From Actinobacteria bacterium UBA912 (GTDB lineage Bacteria > Actinomycetota > Coriobacteriia > Anaerosomatales > UBA912): a stretch of DNA of 6,261 nucleotides. Below, in pieces: positions 1 to 5,985 of the stretch. Below the pieces are notes generated by a model. That model saw only the letters and a program-made list of their open reading frames with translations. It did not search any database and was not told the origin of the DNA. A program made the translations under genes and the position numbers. Location of the stretch: contig DBEG01000140.1 in the NCBI GenBank assembly GCA_002293965.1, positions 1-6,261 of the forward strand. The letters are read 5' to 3'. Position 1 is the stretch's first letter. Each line of letters opens with the position of its first letter.

Positions 1-1869
1 GACGGTCTGGTTGAAGGTGGTGTGGATCCGTCCGTCGGCGGCCACCAGTGCTGGCAGAGCATCGATATAAGTCGACTTGAGTTTTGCGAGCTCGCGGTAT
101 GCGACTATCTCCTGCGCGATCGGGTGCATGGGCGCGAGTGCCGCAAGCACACTGGCGTCGGTGGAATAACCCGTCTTCGTGCGCTTCTGCGTCGGCAGGT
201 CGAGCTTCTCGAAGAGCACCTCGGAGAGTTGCTTGGGTGAATCGATGCAGAACTCGCCGCCCGCGTACCCGTAGATCGCGCTGGCTATCCCCTCGAGGCG
301 CCCGGCAACCTCTTCGCCGAGTTCACGCAGAACCTGCGTGTCGAGACCCACTCCAGCGCGCTCCATGCGCGCGAGTATCGGGACCAGCGGCATCTCGATG
401 CGCTCGAACACGTCCGCCGAACCATCCTCATGCAACCGGGACGCAAGGATGGGGGCGATCTCCGCTGCGAGTCGCGCCTCATGGCTGGCCATGTTTTCGC
501 GCCCCTGGCCAGCCGGAATGTGGCCGGGAAGCAGGTCTGCGGCCAGGGAGTCGAGCTGATACGAGTTGCGGTTTGACTCGAGCAGATAGGCCGCAATCCC
601 GCAATCGAAAGTCCGTTCTGGCCCGAACGCCTCAACGGCCGCGTCGAAGCTCCCGCCCGCTTCCGGCGGGCAAAGTGCGTGCAACGTGGCCTTCCAGTCG
701 CCACACGCGATCCGTGCCGAACCGCCGAGCAAGGCCGTCAGCGCGCCCTCGGCCGCATCGCCGGTCACGAGCGTGACTTCTCGGCGGGTAGCGTCTGCAA
801 GGGCGAGATCGCATCGGGACGCGAAGAGTGAGTCGCAGGTGCCATCGTCGAACGCGATGCCGAGCCACCCGTCGGTCGCGGCCCACTGCGCCACGAGCCC
901 GGTCGTTGCTTGCGAGGCGGCCTGCCGCCAGTCGTCGGTCGGAGCCGCAGGCTCGACCCACGCCATCGACGCCGAAGCATCCTGATGCCCGCTGGCGAGC
1001 ACGCGGCTGATCACCGCCTGCGAGAAGCGCAGCGCCGCAAAAGCCTCGGCCACGCGCGCTGGGTCGAACTTGCCCCAGCTCACCGAGGTCAGGTCGAGGT
1101 CGATCGGCACGTCTCGGCGGATCGTCGCGACCAGACGGCTGACGCGGGCATCCTCGGCGTGTAGTTGTAGATTCTCGCCAAGCTTGCCCTTGATCGACCC
1201 GGCCGCCGAAAGAACGGCCTCCAGGGTTCCATGCTCGGCGATGAGCTTTGCGGCGGTCTTCTCGCCGACTCCCTTGACTCCGGGGATGTTGTCCGAGGTA
1301 TCCCCTTTCAAGCCGAGATAATCCGGTATCTGCTCGGGCGTGACTCCGTAGCGCTCCAACACCGCAGACGAGTCGTAGATGACTATGTCCGCGATGCCTT
1401 TGCGTGTGGTGACGACTTTCACGTGGTCGCTGACGAGCTGGAGTGCATCGCGATCCCCGGTCACCAGCAGGGCCTGGGCACCGAGTTCCTCGGCGAGTCG
1501 CGCGATCGTGCCAAGCACGTCGTCGCCCTCCCAGCCGTCGGCCTCTATCACAGGCACGGCAAGCGCCTCGAGCAACTCCTTGATCATCGGGAATTGCACC
1601 CGGAGCTCATCGGGTGTCTTGGGTCGATGCGCCTTGTAGCAGGCGAGAGCCTCTTCCCGGAATGCGGGGCGCCCTCGGTCGAAGGCGACCACCACCCCTT
1701 GTGGCTCGAGGTCTTGCACGATCTTGAGCAACATGGAGATGAAGCCGAATGCGGCGTTGGTCGGCCGGCCGTCCGGAGCGGTCATCGTAGGTGGCAGGGC
1801 GTGGAAAGCCCTGTGCAGAAGGCTGTTTCCGTCTATCGCAACGATCGGGTCAGTGAAGCGGCCCTCCAC
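1..1869 (-). CDS. polA: DNA polymerase I, N-terminal 623 codons (3' end off the left edge)
   Basis: DNA polymerase I fills gaps and removes RNA primers in replication and repair. The 5'-nuclease domain (about residues 1-290) is intact: AIDGNSLLHRAFHAL with Asp13, FDRGRPAFR near residue 63, EGDD at 114-117, TGDRDALQLV with Asp139 and Asp141, and GDTSDNIPGVKGVGEKT from 189. The middle 3'-5' exonuclease-like domain is decayed: the Asp-x-Glu motif is missing around residues 325-342, although an FD matching the second metal-site aspartate remains at 421-422. The polymerase domain begins near residue 485 (IEMPLVPILARMERAGV) and runs through LAKLKSTYIDALP to HTTFNQTV. The window cuts it just before the expected TATGRLSS segment, so motifs A, B and C are not visible and about 265 residues should be missing. 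The start is GTG: an in-frame TGA lies seven codons upstream, no other start codon intervenes, and GGAG sits 5 bases ahead. The gene follows the Yip1-like gene by 18 bases on the same strand. Confidence 0.97.
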   Translation of the reverse strand, partial: MEGRFTDPIVAIDGNSLLHRAFHALPPTMTAPDGRPTNAAFGFISMLLKIVQDLEPQGVVVAFDRGRPAFREEALACYKAHRPKTPDELRVQFPMIKELLEALAVPVIEADGWEGDDVLGTIARLAEELGAQALLVTGDRDALQLVSDHVKVVTTRKGIADIVIYDSSAVLERYGVTPEQIPDYLGLKGDTSDNIPGVKGVGEKTAAKLIAEHGTLEAVLSAAGSIKGKLGENLQLHAEDARVSRLVATIRRDVPIDLDLTSVSWGKFDPARVAEAFAALRFSQAVISRVLASGHQDASASMAWVEPAAPTDDWRQAASQATTGLVAQWAATDGWLGIAFDDGTCDSLFASRCDLALADATRREVTLVTGDAAEGALTALLGGSARIACGDWKATLHALCPPEAGGSFDAAVEAFGPERTFDCGIAAYLLESNRNSYQLDSLAADLLPGHIPAGQGRENMASHEARLAAEIAPILASRLHEDGSADVFERIEMPLVPILARMERAGVGLDTQVLRELGEEVAGRLEGIASAIYGYAGGEFCIDSPKQLSEVLFEKLDLPTQKRTKTGYSTDASVLAALAPMHPIAQEIVAYRELAKLKSTYIDALPALVAADGRIHTTFNQTV

Positions 1870-1874
1870 GTAGT

Positions 1875-1883
1875 CTCCATCCT
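1875..1883 (-). promoter_or_regulatory. Ribosome binding site for polA
   Basis: AGGATGGAG on the minus strand places GGAG 5 bases before the GTG at 1869-1867. It decides the start. The ATG inside this element (1880-1878) is in another frame and runs into a stop after 15 codons, while the GTG frame gives the conserved DGNSLLHRAFHAL motif at the expected distance from the N-terminus. Confidence 0.75.
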
Positions 1884-1887
1884 GTTC

Positions 1888-2673
1888 TCACATCATTCCG
1901 CCCATGAGCATTCCCCCTACCAACGTAGGGACAGCTCCGAGTATACCCGTGACGACGACGAATGCGATCATCGCGGTAATCGCCTGCTTCCGATTGAATC
2001 CTACCGCTTGAGAAAGAAGCGCCAGAAGCAACACTACCAGCCCCCAAATGACCCAAGCGTCAATCTGTTGCAATACCGCATACGCCGCTCCAGGCGGAGT
2101 GAGCGGATCTCCCGGGGCTACGAGGGCACTCAATCCGGGGTGCGCCAAGAAATCTCCCGTTGCCGTCATGTAAGCCGACTGGATGAAGTTACGTATCGCA
2201 TGGGGGATGAGCGAGATTGATGCCACCGTCAGCATCACCGTGTAGCCCACGGGGACAGCCCATGTCTTGGCTGCGATGAAGAAGAAGGTTGCCATGTATA
2301 GAAGGCCCAGGATCGCGCCCAGTCCGCCAGTGACTACACCCGCTGCAGCGATCACTCCACCAAACTGAGCGTCAGCAGGTGACACCTCCACAATATCGGC
2401 CTCACGAGCCACCGCTTCTTCCTCAGCTATCGACTCCTCAATCAACTCTCTCTCTTCCTCCGGTAGCTGTTGCATCTGCTCCTCGAAAGCGATGTCTGCC
2501 TGCTCCGCGAGCTCGATCATTTGCAGCGGTGTCCCCACACCCGCCTTGATGACTGCCGAGACCATGAGAAGAAGTGCAAGCGGTACCCACAGCCATTTCG
2601 CTGCAGCGCCCACCTTGTCCAATCCCCGAGCCGGGCGGAAGAGTGCGACGATCGCCCCTATCAATGCCTTCAT
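1888..2673 (-). CDS. Yip1-like multi-pass membrane protein
   Basis: A 261-residue integral membrane protein, assigned to the Yip1 domain family from its overall look: a short cytoplasmic N-terminus with FRPARGLDKV, then about five hydrophobic segments near residues 28-44, 105-134, 139-158, 204-222 and 230-257. Between the first and second segments lies a very acidic, probably helical stretch (about residues 54-97, including EEERELIEESIAEEEAVARE) that is not an obvious part of the family. The protein ends in a Gly/Met-rich tail (GGMLMGGMM). Bacterial Yip1-domain proteins have no settled biochemical role, so the assignment says little about function. The start ATG has a strong GAGGAG 6 bases upstream that overlaps the permease stop codon, which points to co-translation with the ABC transporter genes. 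It could instead be an unrelated polytopic accessory protein, as the family call rests on sparse residues. Confidence 0.75.
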   Translation of the reverse strand: MKALIGAIVALFRPARGLDKVGAAAKWLWVPLALLLMVSAVIKAGVGTPLQMIELAEQADIAFEEQMQQLPEEERELIEESIAEEEAVAREADIVEVSPADAQFGGVIAAAGVVTGGLGAILGLLYMATFFFIAAKTWAVPVGYTVMLTVASISLIPHAIRNFIQSAYMTATGDFLAHPGLSALVAPGDPLTPPGAAYAVLQQIDAWVIWGLVVLLLALLSQAVGFNRKQAITAMIAFVVVTGILGAVPTLVGGMLMGGMM

Positions 2674-2679
2674 GAAAAT

Positions 2680-2685
2680 CTCCTC
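2680..2685 (-). promoter_or_regulatory. Ribosome binding site for the Yip1-like gene
   Basis: GAGGAG lies 6 bases before the ATG at 2673 and shares bases with the TGA stop of the permease gene (2686-2684). Ribosomes finishing the permease could restart here, which fixes both the start and the operon link. Confidence 0.8.
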
Positions 2686-3991
2686 ACTCGTGCCTAAGCG
2701 CGATCAACGGATCCAGATTGGCTGCCCTCATCGCCGGGAGTATGCCTGCCAACAGTCCTACTCCGGCGGCGAATACCAGAGCGAACACTCCAAGCCAGAC
2801 GGGGATGATGAAGAAGGCCGTCTGCGTGGCAGTACCTACCGCGGCCGCGCCAGCCTGCTGGCCGACAGCTTCTGTCGCTATCAGTCCTTGCACCACCAGA
2901 TTGGCTACTGCTGCAGTCGATATCGAGAACAGCAGGCCCACCGTTCCTCCCAGCAAACCTATAGCTGCCGCCTCTCCCAGGAAAACCTTCTTGATCTGGT
3001 TCCCGGAAGCACCTACGGCCTTCATGATCCCGATCTCTCGCGTACGTTCGAAGATAGACATCGTCATCGTGTTGGCGATCCCAAGAGCCGCTACAAGCAT
3101 CGATATGCCGCCCAAAGCTCCCAGTACGCCCTGGATGATCAGGAATGTGACCCTCATTCCCTCTTGCAGCGAACTCGCCGAAAAGGTCTCGTAGCCGAGT
3201 GCCCTCAGCTCCTCCTCGACCGCGGCTACGTTCGCGGGAGAATCCGCCATCGCTATCACATTTGGAAATGCGATGCGGTTCGACCTCACGCCGTTGAACT
3301 CCAATGCAGCGTCTATCGTCACGAACGCCGTGGAATCCACCTGCATGTCCGCAGGAGCCAATATCCCAACAACCGTCAGCCGTCGCGTGGTCTCCGCAGG
3401 AAGATCCAGCTCGGCCTCATCGGGGCGGCCGCCAGCACCTTCTGTCACGGGTTCGAAGAAGGTCACATTGAGTCTTCCGCCCAGCAAATCCTCCGTCAAA
3501 TCCTCGCGAAAGCCCCCCTCATCGGCGATCATCGAAGGCATCCTAGCGCCAAGGACGATCTCGTTCTCGTTTCGCGGTAGCCTTCCACGTTCGACCACGT
3601 AACCGAACTGCTCGAACTTATCCATAGGGACACCCATTGCCGAGAGATGTACGTCCCTGCGCTGAAATTCGGCTCTTCCCATCGTCTCGACCCATACCTG
3701 CCCCATAACGGCCTCGACATTGGTGACTTCCTCAATCTCTGAGATCGCTTGTGAATCCAGCGTGGGCATCTCCATAGAACCTGGCGTGAAGGCCGGCATC
3801 ACCGTGACGTGAGTGGCAGGTCCCATCCCTCCCAATTCCTGCTCGATGTTCCTTTGCAGGCCAATCCCGAGGGACACCATGAGTACGATTGAAGTGGTAC
3901 CTATCACCACTCCCATCGACGTCAGTGCAAGCCTCAGCTTCATCCTCCTGAGATTCGAAAAAATCAGAGCGGATAGGTCGCGGGGGCGCAT
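2684..3991 (-). CDS. MacB/FtsX-type ABC transporter permease
   Basis: A 435-residue permease of the MacB superfamily, close to the normal family length. It has a short cytoplasmic N-terminus and a first membrane helix at about residues 20-46 (LALTSMGVVIGTTSIVLMVS). A roughly 230-residue extracytoplasmic domain follows (about 47-275). Three C-terminal helices come next, near 280-306, 338-372 and 393-417. The cytoplasmic segment after the second helix, ERTREIGIMKAVGAS, is the classic family motif expected to contact the ATPase, and the C-terminus LPAMRAANLDPLIALRHE is also typical. Family members such as MacB and LolCE use ATP hydrolysis in the cytoplasm to move their outer domain, driving export or extraction of peptides, lipoproteins or antibiotics. 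The substrate here cannot be read from sequence. The ATG lies 1 base after the TAA of the Ig-like protein gene, suggesting translational coupling. The ATPase partner is encoded two genes upstream. Confidence 0.94.
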   Translation of the reverse strand: MRPRDLSALIFSNLRRMKLRLALTSMGVVIGTTSIVLMVSLGIGLQRNIEQELGGMGPATHVTVMPAFTPGSMEMPTLDSQAISEIEEVTNVEAVMGQVWVETMGRAEFQRRDVHLSAMGVPMDKFEQFGYVVERGRLPRNENEIVLGARMPSMIADEGGFREDLTEDLLGGRLNVTFFEPVTEGAGGRPDEAELDLPAETTRRLTVVGILAPADMQVDSTAFVTIDAALEFNGVRSNRIAFPNVIAMADSPANVAAVEEELRALGYETFSASSLQEGMRVTFLIIQGVLGALGGISMLVAALGIANTMTMSIFERTREIGIMKAVGASGNQIKKVFLGEAAAIGLLGGTVGLLFSISTAAVANLVVQGLIATEAVGQQAGAAAVGTATQTAFFIIPVWLGVFALVFAAGVGLLAGILPAMRAANLDPLIALRHE

Positions 3992-3992
3992 C

Positions 3993-4955
3993 TTACCCGC
4001 CCAGTCCGAATATGCTCTTGAAGAAGCTCATCAGCCAGTGCTCCTCGGCGTCGGCTTCTTGTCCGGCGGCTGGGTCAACACCATCCTCGAACTCGGCCGA
4101 CTCCTGGACTTCAACGGTGCGGGTCTCCCTCCAGGACTGGAGGTTGCCTAGCTGATCACGGTACTCGAGCACCAGCACCACATCCACCGTACCTGGCTCT
4201 TCAGGGATGATCATCGACTCGATCGACTCGGTGATCGCATCCTCGAAGTTACCGATGAAGAAGGATCCATCCGTCACCGTAGCTCCACTCGCCTCCACGG
4301 AGATCTTCGCCGCATTCAAAGCGAACCCACTCGCATTGGCAAGCTCGAACATCGCCGGGAAGGACTCGCCGACCATGACAGAATCCGGCACCTCCGCCGA
4401 GATCATGGTGAGGATCGGGGTGCGCTCGATCATGACGCCGATGGCATAAGCGACCTCGTGCCGCTGTCCTTCGAACTCGAAGCTCACCCGCACTGGCACG
4501 CTGAGTGCACCAGCGGGGGTCCCAGCTAGCGTGGTCACATCGAAGGTCACTTCGGCCTGTCTATTGCCCCGCAGATCGCCCAGAGGCTTCGCGTTGCCGG
4601 TGCCCATGATCGCAAGTCCAGCAGCCCCTGGGGCCACTCCTTCAGCAGGGCCCAGGGAGACCAACACGTTGTCGGCCCGCCTGTTGGTGGCGTTGTGTAT
4701 ATCGAGCGTAAGTTTGAAGGGCTTGCCGGCGACTATAGTTCGAGGATTGCTCTCGAACGACCTCACTATCAGCAGCGGAACGGGCAGCGGGGCCGCCGCG
4801 ATGGGTTCTGCTGGAACGGGTGTCGGGGCAGGCTGTTGCTGTTCCGCGGCGGGATTCGCCAATGCGACTGGGCCTCCTGCTAGCCCGCCCGAAACGCAGA
4901 TGGAAGCCAGGAACAGCACCCCTACAACGATCCTTGTCACTCTGTTTCCGATCAT
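3993..4955 (-). CDS. Secreted protein with two predicted Ig-like (CARDB/COG1361-type) domains
   Basis: A 320-residue exported protein. The N-terminus has basic residues (R5, R8), a hydrophobic core (VVGVLFLASICV) and a likely signal peptidase I site after ALA at 31-33. A Pro/Ala/Gln-rich linker (about 34-60) follows. Two beta-rich repeats come next: one from about residue 61 (FESNPRTIVAGKPFKLTLDI then HNATNRRADNVLVSL), and one from about 180 (VPDSVMVGESFPAMFELANA then SGFALNAAKISVEA). Both show the pattern of a GxxF/A strand followed by an N-A/T turn seen in CARDB-like and COG1361 S-layer-like domains. An acidic spacer leads to a hydrophobic tail, HWLMSFFKSIFGLGG, which is too short for a normal membrane helix but could lie on the membrane. 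The ATG overlaps the ATPase stop as ATGA and has GGAGG 6 bases upstream. Sitting between the ATPase and permease genes, it is likely an extracytoplasmic partner of that transporter. The exact domain family is uncertain. Confidence 0.78.
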   Translation of the reverse strand: MIGNRVTRIVVGVLFLASICVSGGLAGGPVALANPAAEQQQPAPTPVPAEPIAAAPLPVPLLIVRSFESNPRTIVAGKPFKLTLDIHNATNRRADNVLVSLGPAEGVAPGAAGLAIMGTGNAKPLGDLRGNRQAEVTFDVTTLAGTPAGALSVPVRVSFEFEGQRHEVAYAIGVMIERTPILTMISAEVPDSVMVGESFPAMFELANASGFALNAAKISVEASGATVTDGSFFIGNFEDAITESIESMIIPEEPGTVDVVLVLEYRDQLGNLQSWRETRTVEVQESAEFEDGVDPAAGQEADAEEHWLMSFFKSIFGLGG

Positions 4956-5638
4956 GAAGCCCCTCCTATTTCGACCTCGGCGATCATGCCGTCGACAATG
5001 TGGATGATCCTGTGGGCGATGCTCTCGGCGACGCCCCTGTCGTGTGTGGATATCATGAATGTGCGGCCGTCCTCGTTCATCTGCCGAATCAGGCCGAGGA
5101 TTTCTCGGCCGGTGGCACTGTCCAGGTTGCCAGTAGGTTCGTCGGCGAGCATCAGGGTCGGCTCGTTGATCACCGCTCGTGCGATCGCAACCCGCTGCTG
5201 CTCGCCACCGGAAAGCTCGGTGGGCCGGTGCTCGATCCGGTGCCCGAGGCCGGTCGACTCCAGCGCCGCAGCGGCTCTCTGCGCGCGTTCCTCGGCGGGT
5301 ACGCCAGCGAAGGTGAGCGGTAGCTCGACGTTCTGCCGCGCGGTCATCGAGGGGACAAGGTTGAAGGACTGGAAGACGAAGCCGATCTTGTGCCTTCTGT
5401 AGTCGGCCAGGCGCTCATCGTCCATCTGCGCGAGGTCCTCCCCTTGGGCGAGCACTGTGCCTGCCGAAGGACGATCGAGCCCGCCGATGATGTTGAGCAG
5501 CGTCGATTTTCCGGAGCCCGATGGGCCCATGACGCAGACGACCTCCCCCGGCTCCACGGCAAGGCTCACCCCCCGAAGCACTTCGAGTGGCTGTCCCCCC
5601 ATGATGTACTGCTTCTTGAGGTCGATGACCTCTGTCAC
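4952..5638 (-). CDS. ABC transporter ATP-binding protein, LolD/MacB type
   Basis: The cytoplasmic ATPase that would power the MacB-type permease encoded two genes downstream. With the GTG start it is 228 residues, the usual length for the LolD/MacB/FtsE group. All nucleotide-binding motifs are intact: Walker A GPSGSGKST (38-46), Q-loop FVFQ (87-90), signature LSGGEQQRV (142-150), Walker B LMLADEP (162-168) with D-loop NLD, and H-loop STHD (197-200). The segment FNLVPSMTARQNVELPL is typical of this subfamily. The start is uncertain: in-frame TTG (5674) and ATG (5668) would add 12 or 10 residues (including KTWGGHLDC) that do not resemble the family. GTG at 5638 gives MTEVIDLKKQY, the normal N-terminus, and leaves room for a leader after the predicted promoter. 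No candidate has a strong Shine-Dalgarno. This is the first gene of the operon, and its stop overlaps the next start (ATGA). Confidence 0.96.
   Translation of the reverse strand: MTEVIDLKKQYIMGGQPLEVLRGVSLAVEPGEVVCVMGPSGSGKSTLLNIIGGLDRPSAGTVLAQGEDLAQMDDERLADYRRHKIGFVFQSFNLVPSMTARQNVELPLTFAGVPAEERAQRAAAALESTGLGHRIEHRPTELSGGEQQRVAIARAVINEPTLMLADEPTGNLDSATGREILGLIRQMNEDGRTFMISTHDRGVAESIAHRIIHIVDGMIAEVEIGGAS
4960..4968 (-). promoter_or_regulatory. Ribosome binding site for the Ig-like protein gene
   Basis: TAGGAGGGG on the minus strand, with GGAGG 6 bases before the ATG, lies inside the last codons of the ATPase gene. It is the strongest Shine-Dalgarno in the operon, so this exported protein could be made in at least equal amounts to the ATPase despite the overlapping stop and start. 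Confidence 0.75.
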
Positions 5639-5682
5639 GCAATCCAAGTGGCCCCCCCACGTTTTCATCTGCAATTGTTGAT

Positions 5683-5688
5683 AGTATA
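5683..5688 (-). promoter_or_regulatory. Probable -10 element of the ABC operon promoter
   Basis: TATACT on the minus strand, five of six matches to the sigma-70 consensus, sits about 45 bases before the preferred GTG of the ATPase gene. Transcription would begin near 5676, giving a leader of about 37 bases to the GTG but only about 7 bases to the alternative ATG. No convincing -35 hexamer is present at 16-19 bases, so either an activator or another sigma factor may be needed, or the call is wrong. Confidence 0.45.
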
Positions 5689-5800
5689 CCCATCATTGAG
5701 CTAAACCGACCGGCGACTTCATCCCGTTGCCCGACTGTAACATTTCACGCGCGGTACGAGGTCGCTTGATCGATTATTCCCCCGAAAGCCTCCGTATGCG

Positions 5801-5806
5801 TATAAT
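5801..5806 (+). promoter_or_regulatory. -10 element of the tRNA-Leu promoter
   Basis: A perfect TATAAT lies 24 bases ahead of the first base of the mature tRNA, predicting a start near 5813 and a 5' leader of about 18 bases to be removed by RNase P. No good -35 hexamer is seen at the normal spacing; the best upstream match (TTGATC at 5766-5771) is too far away. Confidence 0.65.
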
Positions 5807-5830
5807 CACTTTCACGCTGCTTATCGGTAG

Positions 5831-5917
5831 GCCCGGGTGGCGGAACAGGCAGACGCGCCGGTCTCAAAAACCGGTTCTCGAAAGGGAGTGCGGGTTCGAT
5901 TCCCGCCCCGGGCACCA
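5831..5917 (+). tRNA. tRNA-Leu, anticodon CAA
   Basis: An 87-base class II tRNA that reads the leucine codon UUG. The acceptor stem pairs GCCCGGG (5831-5837) with CCCGGGC (5907-5913), followed by discriminator A and an encoded CCA (5915-5917). The D arm contains the GG pair in AACAGGCAGA. The anticodon stem CCGGT/ACCGG closes a 7-base loop CTCAAAA with CAA at 5865-5867. A long variable arm (TCTC-GAAA-GGGA) marks the Leu/Ser class, and the discriminator A with this anticodon gives Leu. The T arm is GCGGG/CCCGC with loop TTCGATT. All stems are intact, so it looks functional. Confidence 0.98.
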
Positions 5918-5930
5918 ACATCATCTTGCT

Positions 5931-5985
5931 AGCGAGCTGGCATGCGGCCGCACCCGCGAACTCAGCGGCTCACCAGCTCCTCGCT
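5931..5985. repeat. Long imperfect inverted repeat downstream of tRNA-Leu
   Basis: AGCGAG plus CTGG (5931-5940) can pair with CCAG (5973-5976) and CTCGCT (5980-5985), leaving a 3-base bulge. Inside, GCCGC (5947-5951) can pair with GCGGC (5965-5969). The structure starts 13 bases after the tRNA CCA and covers the stop codon of the convergent dehydrogenase gene. It may help end or process transcripts from either side, but there is no T-run on either strand, so it is not a standard intrinsic terminator. It could also be chance in GC-rich DNA. Confidence 0.4.

Larger units (their letters stand above)
5639..5830. other. Intergenic region with divergent promoters
   Basis: This stretch separates the minus-strand ABC operon from the plus-strand tRNA gene. 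I see no protein-coding pattern and no riboswitch-like fold. It holds a -10-like element on each strand (5683-5688 minus, 5801-5806 plus), about 115 bases apart, and is visibly richer in A and T than the flanking genes. Two in-frame alternative starts of the ATPase gene (5668 and 5674) also fall here. Confidence 0.6.

Noticed and set aside
84..776. Plus-strand open frame of 230 codons opposite polA
   Set aside because: The translation is dominated by Arg, Pro, Ala and Ser, as expected of an antisense frame in GC-rich DNA, while the minus strand encodes conserved PolA domains throughout.
1231..2220. Long plus-strand open frame of 329 codons across polA and the Yip1-like gene
   Set aside because: It is the opposite-strand shadow of two genes with clear motifs; its translation is rich in Arg, His and Ser, lacks domain-like pattern, and crosses the gene boundary.
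2492..3580. Long plus-strand open frame of 362 codons opposite the permease
   Set aside because: It is antisense to a well-supported MacB-type permease, has low-complexity Arg/Ser/His-rich translation, and its reading frame shows no recognisable domain.
4880..4955. Possible lipoprotein signal around Cys20 of the Ig-like protein
   Set aside because: The residues before the cysteine read L-A-S-I-C; a lipobox needs Gly, Ala or Ser directly before the Cys, and here it is Ile. A signal peptidase I site (ALA at 31-33) fits better.
5647..5663. Run of seven G/C bases near the ATPase start as a phase-variable tract
   Set aside because: A seven-base run is short for slippage control, and it lies upstream of the preferred GTG start, so a length change would not alter the protein.
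5898..5917. tRNA 3' end as an integration (att) site for a mobile element
   Set aside because: No integrase, no repeat of the tRNA end elsewhere in the window, and an ordinary dehydrogenase gene follows at once.
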